A stretch of DNA of 11,831 nucleotides, taken from positions 1 to 11,831 of the forward strand of contig CAYHEQ010000030.1 in NCBI GenBank assembly GCA_964355795.1, read 5' to 3'. The notes beneath the pieces are model-generated. The model searched no databases, was not told the origin of the DNA, and saw only the letters and a program-made list of their open reading frames with translations. The position numbers and the translations under genes are program-made. Positions 1 through 5,680 of this stretch are shown one piece after another; within the stretch, counting starts at the first letter, position 1, and every line of letters begins with the position of its first letter. The stretch comes from CAYHEQ01 sp964355795 (lineage in GTDB: Bacteria; Patescibacteriota; JACPGU01).

Positions 1-6
1 TTCATA

Positions 7-36
7 GACACTCATTCTACACCGAGTGTCCTTTTT
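7..36 (+). terminator. Probable intrinsic terminator of an upstream gene
   Basis: A perfect 7-bp stem (GACACTC at 7-13 with GAGTGTC at 24-30, 10-nt loop) is followed directly by a run of five T. On the other strand no T-run follows the stem, so it should act on plus-strand transcripts entering from the left. The gene it serves lies outside the window. Confidence 0.55.
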
Positions 37-123
37 CATTACGGAAAAAACGAAAGTCCGCAGTTTGGACATTAAAAATCAGTAAATTTGCTTTCGCCCG
101 CTTCACCTGCCCCCGTAAGGGGT

Positions 124-138
124 AAGGAAGGCAGAAGG
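124..138 (+). repeat. 15-nt direct repeat, copy 1
   Basis: The sequence AAGGAAGGCAGAAGG is identical at 690-704. Both copies are followed by a short stretch ending in TCCC. Copy 2 forms the 5' arm of a hairpin, so copy 1 could compete for the same 3' arm (718-730). Confidence 0.6.
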
Positions 139-147
139 AGGTGATCC
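135..147 (+). other. Extended anti-SD complement without a start codon
   Basis: AAGGAGGTGATCC is a 13-nt perfect complement to the usual 3' tail of bacterial 16S rRNA. No ATG, GTG or TTG in a usable reading frame lies at normal spacing downstream, and most genes in this window have weak or no SD. It sits inside the domain closed by the 87-99/212-224 helix. It may be a ribosome- or 16S-contacting element of the putative RNA, or chance. Confidence 0.35.
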
Positions 148-325
148 CGCGCTTCTCTGTCCACTCAATAAGAAAGGAGGAGAGGACAGGCGCATCGTTT
201 TCTTTTTTCTTGGGCGAAAGCGAAAATGTTTTTTGTTTTTTCTCTGGGGGGGGCAGTTTTGCCCTAATCCAACCCCAGAGATACCGCCCATGAAGTTCCT
301 GAGGCGGGAGAAAGGAAAAAAGAAG

Positions 326-487
326 ATGAGGATTCGCGGACAGCCGGCAGGAGTCGGCGAACACCCGGACACGATGACCAGCAAACGCGACCACGGCGGC
401 GGCGCCTTCTCCATGATCGGCGGCGGCGCGAACATCCTGGGCACCACGGGCCACGACGACGAGGCGAGCCACTTCAGGCGCACCTGA
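326..487 (+). CDS. Small GC-rich ORF, doubtful, no recognised family
   Basis: This would encode 53 residues, rich in Gly, His, Asp and Thr, with no recognisable domain. Arguments for it: roughly 80% of codons end in G or C while first and second positions are balanced, as in real coding DNA, and a GAGAAAGGA stretch (307-315) lies 10 nt before the ATG. Arguments against: it sits inside a stretch that folds well as RNA, its stop codon is within a 5-bp hairpin (474-478/483-487), and its codon use is unlike every neighbour, whose genes are moderate in GC. The antisense frame shares the same third positions, so composition alone cannot fix the strand. It may be a transferred fragment, a leader-type peptide, or simply a GC-rich part of the RNA. 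Confidence 0.22.
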   Translation: MRIRGQPAGVGEHPDTMTSKRDHGGGAFSMIGGGANILGTTGHDDEASHFRRT

Positions 488-689
488 GCCGACGCGGACC
501 ACGGGTAGGGGGAGCTATCGTCCCAAAATCCTCTACTCCCAAGTAGTAGTACGTCTGAAGGCTTGATGCAGGCAGGGGAGCCTATGGGCACCTTGCGCGC
601 GCGAACCTTCAGGCGGGGGACAATGTCAGTGCTGTAAAAAACGGTCGCCGGCGAGAGCTGGGAATAACTAATTCTTGTCGGAGACCAAG

Positions 690-704
690 AAGGAAGGCAG
701 AAGG
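690..704 (+). repeat. 15-nt direct repeat, copy 2
   Basis: This is identical to 124-138. Its GGCAGA part pairs with TCTGCC at 725-730, with an inner GGGAC/GTCCC stem at 704-708/711-715. Confidence 0.6.
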
Positions 705-982
705 GGACGTGTCCCGACCTTTTGTCTGCCGGCGCGATTTACGAAAACGCTCGGTGCGCGGGGACACAACAGAGAGCTGAATTGTCACACGATCTCATGG
801 GGAAAGTGTGACACCCCGAGTTCTCTGTGCTACAAACTGGTCGGGGTCCGGCGGGAGACGGGGGGAGCCCGCCAAGGGTGTTGAACCGTTTTCCGCCGGC
901 CGGCAACGGGGTTAGTGGCTCGAGGAGAAGCCACAGCAACCATGTCGTTTTTTTTGCATTTCTCGTTGAGAGGAATGCCAGG

Positions 983-1005
983 GCCCCCTTCGGGGGGCTT
1001 TTTTT
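983..1005 (+). terminator. Strong intrinsic terminator with UUCG tetraloop
   Basis: GCCCCC (983-988), loop TTCG (989-992) and GGGGGC (993-998) form a 6-bp GC stem with the ultra-stable UUCG loop, followed by seven T. A second 9-bp hairpin (956-964/970-978) stands immediately before it. It ends the putative structured RNA and insulates the downstream gene cluster. Confidence 0.85.
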
Positions 1006-1040
1006 GTTGCCTAAAATCAGCTTTGGCTATATACTACTAA

Positions 1041-1130
1041 TGTACGAATTGTGTACAAATATACGAATAATACCAATGGGATTCTGTTCGTAGTATTCGT
1101 ATATTCGTAAAGATTCGTAATTCGTAGTAG
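1041..1130. repeat. Left ATTCGTA-type repeat cluster
   Basis: The segment is built from ATTCGTA/TACGAAT units in both orientations. 1058-1073 and 1090-1105 are inverted copies with 15 of 16 matches and a 16-nt loop. 1113-1130 is a perfect 18-bp inverted copy of 1505-1522 on the other side of the next gene. It ends one base before that gene's ATG, so it replaces any normal ribosome-binding region. Confidence 0.8.
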
Positions 1131-1131
1131 A

Positions 1132-1524
1132 ATGAAACTCAAATCTTTTCTCTGGACAGCCGAAATTATCATCAGCTTTTGCTGGGTGGTCTTTTTTTTG
1201 ATACTTAATGTCGTCAATCCCCAGAGAGCGTCCGGCGGTATCTTTGTTCTCTTTTTCTTGCTTCTTTTTGTCGCTATGGCCGGCACTTGGGGGCTTCTGG
1301 AATTGCGACTTATTATGAAAAAACAAGGAGTGGATATGATCAAAAAAAAGATTTTCACTTCTTTGCGACACGGCCTGATGTTTTCCTTCATCGTTACAGG
1401 GCTACTTTTCATGCAGGGGATTGATGTTTTGTCCTCTTGGGACGCGGGGATATTCATTCTGGCGGTGATCCTTTTTGAAGCGTATTTTTTGACGAAAAAA
1501 ACTACTACTACGAATTACGAATAA
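1132..1524 (+). CDS. Small four-helix membrane protein, function unknown
   Basis: The product is a 130-residue, very hydrophobic protein of no family I recognise. Four membrane segments are visible at about residues 7-28, 36-60, 81-98 and 103-121. A Lys/Arg-containing loop (residues 59-80) between segments 2 and 3 should be cytoplasmic, and the N-terminus is basic. There is no SD; the ATG directly follows a repeat cluster. The C-terminal tail, four Thr then Asn-Tyr-Glu, is encoded by the matching inverted repeat on the right, so the repeat supplies the last codons and the stop codon lies at its edge. The ancestral protein probably ended a few residues differently. It reads in the same direction as pheS, 22 bp away. 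No cysteine clusters, catalytic motifs or transporter signatures are seen. It is real by hydrophobic periodicity and length; its role is unknown. Confidence 0.7.
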   Translation: MKLKSFLWTAEIIISFCWVVFFLILNVVNPQRASGGIFVLFFLLLFVAMAGTWGLLELRLIMKKQGVDMIKKKIFTSLRHGLMFSFIVTGLLFMQGIDVLSSWDAGIFILAVILFEAYFLTKKTTTTNYE

Positions 1525-1546
1525 AATACAAATATACCAATTACGA
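1505..1546. repeat. Right ATTCGTA-type repeat cluster
   Basis: 1505-1522 is the perfect 18-bp inverted partner of 1113-1130, and the similarity continues imperfectly over roughly 38 bp to the edge of pheS. It overlaps the end of the membrane-protein gene and ends at the pheS ATG, so neither flanking gene has a conventional SD. Confidence 0.8.
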
Positions 1547-2611
1547 ATGAAATCAAGTTCGTTAGACGCTTTAAAGCAACAATTCTCTGCCAAACTTGCC
1601 GAAGTCACGGACGACCAGTCTCTGGCTGATTTGGAAGTGGCCTTTCTCGGTCGGAAGGGGAAGCTGACGGAGGTTTTGAGGTCTCTTAGTTCTCTCAGTT
1701 TGGAGGAAAAAAAGGAGCTGGGTCCGAAGGCGAACGATTTGCGCAATTGGATGGCGCAAGAGCTAAAAGCGCAAAGCGCAAAGCTCAAAATAAAAAAATG
1801 GGAAGTAATTGCCGAATCCGAAAAACTCGACATCAACCTACTCCCTACAACCTACTCCCTACAACCTACTCCCGGTCATCTCCATCCTCTCTCCAATTTC
1901 ATTTTCAAAGTGGAGCGAATTTTTGAAGAAATGGGTTTTGAGGTGGTGGATAGCTATGATATTGAGACGGATTATTACAATTTCACCGCGTTAAATATCC
2001 CGCCGGATCATCCCACTCGCGATACACAGGATACTTTTTACATAAAAACATTAAATCAAGAAAACAATAAATCAAATGGAGGTGAATTTTTGCTGAAGAC
2101 GCAAACCAGCTCGATGCAGATTCGCTATATGAAAGACCACCAACCCCCGATCAAAATTATCGTGCCCGGTAAATGTTTTCGCAGAGATGACGACTCGACG
2201 CACTCCCCGCAATTTCATCAATTTGAGGGATTGGTGGTGGATCAAGGTCTGACGTTGGGAAATCTCAAGTGGACTTTGTCGGAAACAATGAAAAAAATGC
2301 TCGGAGAAGAAACAAAAATTCGCTTTCGCTCCAATTATTTCCCTTTCGTGGAGCCCGGACTGGAAGTGGATGTCACCTGTCCCTTTTGCCTGGGCGAGGG
2401 CTGTAATATCTGCAAAAAAACCGGCTGGATAGAACTCTTGGGCGCCGGTATGGTACACCCCCATGTCTTGCGCGAAGGGGGGATTGACCCAGAAAGATAT
2501 TCCGGCTTCGCCTTCGGCGCCGGCATTGAGAGATTGGCGATGATGAAGCACCGTATCCCCAATATCAAATTGCTTTACGAAAATGATTTAAGATTTTTGG
2601 AACAATTTTAA
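1547..2611 (+). CDS. pheS: Phenylalanyl-tRNA synthetase alpha subunit
   Basis: This is the catalytic subunit of the cytoplasmic alpha2-beta2 enzyme that charges tRNA-Phe. The 354-residue length is normal. The N-terminal ~90 residues form the tRNA-binding helical arm. The class II core begins at HLHPL (111-115), with the HSPQFHQFEG motif at 219-228 and motif 3 GAGIERL at 324-330. Four cysteines (278, 281, 286, 289) in CPFCLGEGCNICKKTGW mark the CPR/Thermus-like insert before the GAGMVHP strand and could bind zinc. Two repeat patches lie in the linker between arm and core: residues about 74-80, from a 7-bp unit, and 97-109, from a 14-bp unit replacing the usual TLPGR-like stretch. Catalytic motifs are intact, so it should be functional. 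The start has no SD and abuts a repeat cluster. pheT follows after one intervening gene. Confidence 0.97.
   Translation: MKSSSLDALKQQFSAKLAEVTDDQSLADLEVAFLGRKGKLTEVLRSLSSLSLEEKKELGPKANDLRNWMAQELKAQSAKLKIKKWEVIAESEKLDINLLPTTYSLQPTPGHLHPLSNFIFKVERIFEEMGFEVVDSYDIETDYYNFTALNIPPDHPTRDTQDTFYIKTLNQENNKSNGGEFLLKTQTSSMQIRYMKDHQPPIKIIVPGKCFRRDDDSTHSPQFHQFEGLVVDQGLTLGNLKWTLSETMKKMLGEETKIRFRSNYFPFVEPGLEVDVTCPFCLGEGCNICKKTGWIELLGAGMVHPHVLREGGIDPERYSGFAFGAGIERLAMMKHRIPNIKLLYENDLRFLEQF
1766..1785 (+). repeat. 7-bp tandem repeat inside pheS
   Basis: About 2.7 copies of AAAGCGC lie in the DNA encoding the end of the helical arm of PheS. The period is not a multiple of three, so each copy is read in a different frame. 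Confidence 0.6.
1835..1873 (+). repeat. 14-bp tandem repeat inside pheS
   Basis: There are 2.8 exact copies of AACCTACTCCCTAC. The 39-bp total keeps the frame, although the unit is not divisible by three. It encodes NLLPTTYSLQPTP (residues 97-109), at the place where PheS proteins normally have a TLPGR-like segment before GHLHP. Confidence 0.85.
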
Positions 2612-2644
2612 TAGTCGTAAATTAATTCGCATAACCAAAATATT

Positions 2645-3169
2645 ATGAAGAAAAAAAATGTTTTGTCCATCGTCATTGTCGCGGTTGCCATTCTAGTCTT
2701 GGTCTTGATCGGCCGATTTTTGTGGCTGAGAAATAATATATATCTAATGTACGATTCCGCCCCTTCCTATACCCAAGAAGATATTGTCAATCTGCTTGCG
2801 GAGATAAAGAGTGTGACGGGAGCGCCATTTTCCGAGACTGGCGCAAGCAAAATAATCTGGAATCTTGGCGCCACCAATGTGGATAGGGAAGTGGAGGCTA
2901 CGGGATTTCAAGCGATAAAAAAAGGAGAGGCTGATACTGCCGACCTTTATGAATACGGAAGAAAAGTCGGCGAATTTTTACTTACCAAGGGTTTTCGAGA
3001 AAACGATAACAATACTTCCTACGGGACATTTGTTGGCGCCAAAGGCTATTACAAAGACAATAAAGACGACATTGTTTGTCGCGTAGCCGAGCAAAGGAGC
3101 GCCGTGAAGATGGACGAAGTCAAAACGCAAGTTTATTGCGGAATAATGCGATGGGAGCCATTGAAATAG
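2645..3169 (+). CDS. Membrane-anchored protein of unknown function between pheS and pheT
   Basis: The product is 174 residues long. Three lysines precede a single hydrophobic segment (about residues 6-28), giving an N-terminal signal anchor; the remaining ~145 residues should lie outside the membrane. That part is hydrophilic and mixed alpha/beta in appearance, with two cysteines near the C-terminus that could pair. I recognise no domain. It starts 33 bp after pheS and ends 3 bp before pheT, so it is almost certainly co-transcribed with the synthetase genes. The close spacing suggests shared expression rather than shared function, since the synthetase is cytoplasmic. No clear SD is present. 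It could be a lineage-specific lipid- or wall-facing protein, but nothing in the sequence decides this. Confidence 0.8.
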   Translation: MKKKNVLSIVIVAVAILVLVLIGRFLWLRNNIYLMYDSAPSYTQEDIVNLLAEIKSVTGAPFSETGASKIIWNLGATNVDREVEATGFQAIKKGEADTADLYEYGRKVGEFLLTKGFRENDNNTSYGTFVGAKGYYKDNKDDIVCRVAEQRSAVKMDEVKTQVYCGIMRWEPLK

Positions 3170-3172
3170 CAA

Positions 3173-5680
3173 ATGAAATTCTCCTATAACTGGCTGAAAC
3201 AATTGGTTAATTTCGACAAAACTCCGCAAGAACTGGCGGAGGATTTGAGTTTGAAGTCGGTAGAGATTGAGAGCGTCGAAAGATTCGGCGGAGATTTTTT
3301 GGAAAAAGTGGCGGTGGGAGAAATCAAAGAAATAAAACCGCACCCCAACGCCGATAAGTTGCAAGTGGTGAAAGTCGAGATAGGTGCACCCCTAGGAGAA
3401 GCCTCGGGGTTTCCCAAGGCTTCTCCTAGGGGCAGAATCCTGCAGATAGTTTGTGGCGCGCCCAATATCAAAGTTGGGCAAAAGGTGCCAGTGGCGCTTA
3501 TCGGCTGTGTGCTTCCCACGGGCGAGATTAAAAAAACCACCATTCGCGGTATTGAGTCGGAGGGTATGCTTTGCGCCGAAGATGAGTTAGGCTTTGGCGG
3601 GAGCCACGCGGGGATTATGATTTTGGATCCTGTTCTTCCTGTCGGCGCAAAACTTGCTGAAATCTTTGCCGACTTCATTTTGGACGGCGCTATTTTGTCC
3701 AACAGGGGAGACCTGCAAAATCATCTGGGGTTGGCGCGCGAGATCTCAGCGATATACGGTATACCCTTAAAAGAAAAAAATGTTTCGTTGCCAGACGTAG
3801 AGACACGCCATGGCGTGTCTCTACGGGTAGAAAATCAAGCTCCGGAAGCTTGCCCCCTTTATCTAGCGCAAGTGATGAAAAATGTGAAAATTGCTCCCTC
3901 GCCGATGTGGCTTCAGCAAAGACTGTTGGCCTGCGGGATGAAGCCGATTAATAATGTCGTGGACATCACCAATTTCGTGGTGTTAGAGCAGGGGAATCCG
4001 TTGCACGCCTTCGATGCTTCTAAATTGGCACAGACAGGCGCAGAATATACGCAGACCAGCGCAGAAAAATACAAAATCGTTGTGAGGTTGAGCAAAAAAG
4101 GCGAGAAGATCAAGACTTTGGACGAGAAAGAACACGAATTACGGGAGGGATTACTGGTTATTGCTGACGCCAAAAATCCCATCGCGGTAGCCGGAGTGAT
4201 GGGTGGCGCCAGTTCGGAAATAGGCGTTGATACCACCGAAATCATCTTGGAATCGGCCAATTTTAGCTCCCCACATATTCGTCGTTCGCAAAGAGCCTTG
4301 GGTTTGCGCACCGAGGCTTCCTCGCGCTTCGAGAAGGGTTTGAGTCCCTATCTAGCGGATAAATCTTTGGCGCGCGCCACGCAATTGGTGCGAGAAATCG
4401 CGGGAGGTGAATTAGTAGGCGGAAAAGTTGTCGCCGGAGACTGGAAACAGGAAGAGAGAGAAGTAGCCATAGACTTCGAGAAAATTAAAAATTATTTAAG
4501 TATTGATATCACGGAAGAAAAATTTTGGCAGATATTGGCAAAGTTAGGATTTGAGAGGGTAGAGACAGAGCATGCTACATCGTCAGGAATAGAGACAGAG
4601 CATGCTCTGTCTCTACGGGGGGGAGCGAATATCAGCGTTCCTTTGTGGCGAATGGACATCAATATTTGGCAAGATGTCGCTGAAGAAGCGGGGCGGATTT
4701 TTGGACTGGACAAAGTCAAGGAAACAGCGCTGAAAACAAAAATTACGCCGAAAACCGCCAAGGCGCTTTATTTCGAGCAAGAAGCAAAGAAGTATCTCGC
4801 CTCTATCGGCTTGACGGAAGTTTTCACCTCCGCTATTTTGGGCAAAGATTTAGTGGAAAAAACTCAAATGACACAGCGTAATTTTGAAATAAGCAATCCT
4901 TTGAACGAGAATGACTACATTATTCGCTCCGGTCTGTGGCCAAAGCTTTTGTCCCACGCTACCGAAAACGGGAAAAAATTTGAACAATTTGCTTTGTTTG
5001 ATCTGACGAAAGTCTATCTGGCAAGTGAAGATGAGAATATTCCCGCCAAAGAAGAGAGGCATCTGGCCGTTTTGATTTACGGTGAAAATGACGACGAAGG
5101 ACTATTCGTGGCCAAAGCTTATCTGGACAGTTTCGCGAAAAAATTTGGGTTACAATTCAATTACGAGAATGACGGTAAAAAAGTCGCCTATGTCCACCCG
5201 GGCAGAAGCGCTACCGTCAATTTCAATAACCAAAAAATAGGCAGAATATGCGAGATTCATCCGGTGATCCTAGCCAATCTGGACTTGAAAAAGCGCGTTT
5301 GGACGGCGGAAATAAATTTTGACGCGCTGACAGATAGCGCAAAAAATATTAATGAGAAATTCACGGAAATCCCGTCTGATATTATTTTCGAAGATTTTTC
5401 TCGTTTTGAAGTGAGTAAAAGGGACATCGCGATTGTCGTGGACGAAAGTGTTGATGCGCAGGATCTAGCCGACAGTATCAAAAAAATAGCCGAAGAAATC
5501 ATTTCGGTCGAACTTTTCGACCAATTCCAATCGGAAAAATTGGGGCAGGGAAAAAAATCTTTGGCGTACCACATTGTTCTGCAATCTCCTGACCGCACCT
5601 TGACGGATTTGGATGTGAAAGGCGTGATGGAGCGAGCGACCAATTATTTAATAGAACATTTTAGCGCACTACCAAGATGA
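3173..5680 (+). CDS. pheT: Phenylalanyl-tRNA synthetase beta subunit
   Basis: This is the partner of PheS in the alpha2-beta2 tRNA-Phe ligase; it binds tRNA and carries the editing domain. It has 835 residues against roughly 790-800 usual. In order: the N-terminal start MKFSYNWLKQLV, an EMAP/OB-fold tRNA-binding domain (~40-165), a B3/B4 editing domain (~220-400, with NNVVDITNFV and HAFD), B5 (~405-530), the catalytic-like core (~535-735) and the FDX-ACB anticodon-binding domain (~739-835). The extra length comes from four repeat patches, all in loops or domain junctions: residues 73-87, 209-218, about 286-298 and 463-482. None interrupts the frame, so the protein should still be active. There is no SD. 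Its stop overlaps the next gene's start by 4 bp, implying coupled translation. Confidence 0.97.
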   Translation: MKFSYNWLKQLVNFDKTPQELAEDLSLKSVEIESVERFGGDFLEKVAVGEIKEIKPHPNADKLQVVKVEIGAPLGEASGFPKASPRGRILQIVCGAPNIKVGQKVPVALIGCVLPTGEIKKTTIRGIESEGMLCAEDELGFGGSHAGIMILDPVLPVGAKLAEIFADFILDGAILSNRGDLQNHLGLAREISAIYGIPLKEKNVSLPDVETRHGVSLRVENQAPEACPLYLAQVMKNVKIAPSPMWLQQRLLACGMKPINNVVDITNFVVLEQGNPLHAFDASKLAQTGAEYTQTSAEKYKIVVRLSKKGEKIKTLDEKEHELREGLLVIADAKNPIAVAGVMGGASSEIGVDTTEIILESANFSSPHIRRSQRALGLRTEASSRFEKGLSPYLADKSLARATQLVREIAGGELVGGKVVAGDWKQEEREVAIDFEKIKNYLSIDITEEKFWQILAKLGFERVETEHATSSGIETEHALSLRGGANISVPLWRMDINIWQDVAEEAGRIFGLDKVKETALKTKITPKTAKALYFEQEAKKYLASIGLTEVFTSAILGKDLVEKTQMTQRNFEISNPLNENDYIIRSGLWPKLLSHATENGKKFEQFALFDLTKVYLASEDENIPAKEERHLAVLIYGENDDEGLFVAKAYLDSFAKKFGLQFNYENDGKKVAYVHPGRSATVNFNNQKIGRICEIHPVILANLDLKKRVWTAEINFDALTDSAKNINEKFTEIPSDIIFEDFSRFEVSKRDIAIVVDESVDAQDLADSIKKIAEEIISVELFDQFQSEKLGQGKKSLAYHIVLQSPDRTLTDLDVKGVMERATNYLIEHFSALPR
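3389..3432. repeat. Palindromic insert in pheT, 16-bp arms
   Basis: CCCCTAGGAGAAGCCT (3389-3404) is perfectly inverted at 3417-3432 around a 12-nt loop. It encodes residues 73-87 between VVKVEIG and LQIVCGAPN, two blocks that are normally separated by only a few residues in PheT. Confidence 0.85.
3796..3825. repeat. Perfect 30-bp palindrome in pheT (GTAGAGAC type)
   Basis: Each half is CGTAGAGACACGCCA, with zero spacer. It encodes VETRHGVSLR (residues 209-218) at the junction of the tRNA-binding and B3/B4 domains. Its ends, GTAGAGAC...GTCTCTAC, are nearly those of the element at 4560-4616, and the reading frame through the palindrome is the same in both. Confidence 0.9.
4028..4066 (+). repeat. 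Two-copy 21-bp direct repeat in pheT
   Basis: GCACAGACAGGCGCAGAA (4028-4045) and ACGCAGACCAGCGCAGAA (4049-4066) match at 14 of 18 positions with a 21-bp period. They give two 7-residue protein repeats, AQTGAEY and TQTSAEK, between HAFDASKL and the conserved KIVVR strand. Confidence 0.65.
4560..4615. repeat. GTAGAGAC-type palindrome with partial duplication in pheT
   Basis: 4590-4615 is a perfect 26-bp palindrome with half TAGAGACAGAGCA. Its left 17 nt are duplicated exactly at 4560-4576, a 30-bp period. The encoded residues 463-482 are two 10-residue units, VETEHATSSG and IETEHALSLR, inside a B5-domain loop before the SVPLWRMDI strand. Confidence 0.9.

Larger units (their letters stand above)
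87..1005 (+). ncRNA. Putative large structured non-coding RNA, class unknown
   Basis: No convincing long gene fits here, but self-complementarity is dense. A 13-bp helix (87-99 with 212-224, one G-U pair) closes a domain holding a CCCC-GTAA-GGGG hairpin (111-122) and a bulged hairpin (149-193). A two-tier hairpin follows (241-249/273-281 enclosing 251-254/261-264). Others are 552-561/606-615 (10 bp), 696-701/725-730 enclosing 704-708/711-715, 769-775/822-828 enclosing 783-790/806-813, 850-855/868-873, 915-920/929-934, 956-964/970-978, and a UUCG-capped terminator at 983-1005. GNRA- and UUCG-type loops, nested stems and a terminal terminator are typical of a stable RNA. The 5' end is uncertain; I found no good promoter, and the transcript could start anywhere from upstream of 87 to about 540. 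I looked for RNase P RNA, tmRNA, SRP RNA, group I and group II intron signatures and did not recognise them. Confidence 0.42.

Noticed and set aside
134..148. Minus-strand match to the 16S rRNA 3' end (GGATCACCTCCTT)
   Set aside because: The sequence before it does not match the conserved 16S 3' region and no other rRNA segment is visible, so it is not a ribosomal RNA gene.
17..591. Two long minus-strand open frames
   Set aside because: They are low-complexity, rich in Pro/Trp/Ser or Val/Ala, change composition abruptly and cross several strong hairpins; they look like GC-driven open frames.
42..1005. RNase P RNA or tmRNA
   Set aside because: GAAAGTCC at 52-59 hints at RNase P, but the other conserved regions are absent. 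No tRNA-like end, tag frame or CCA end was found for tmRNA.
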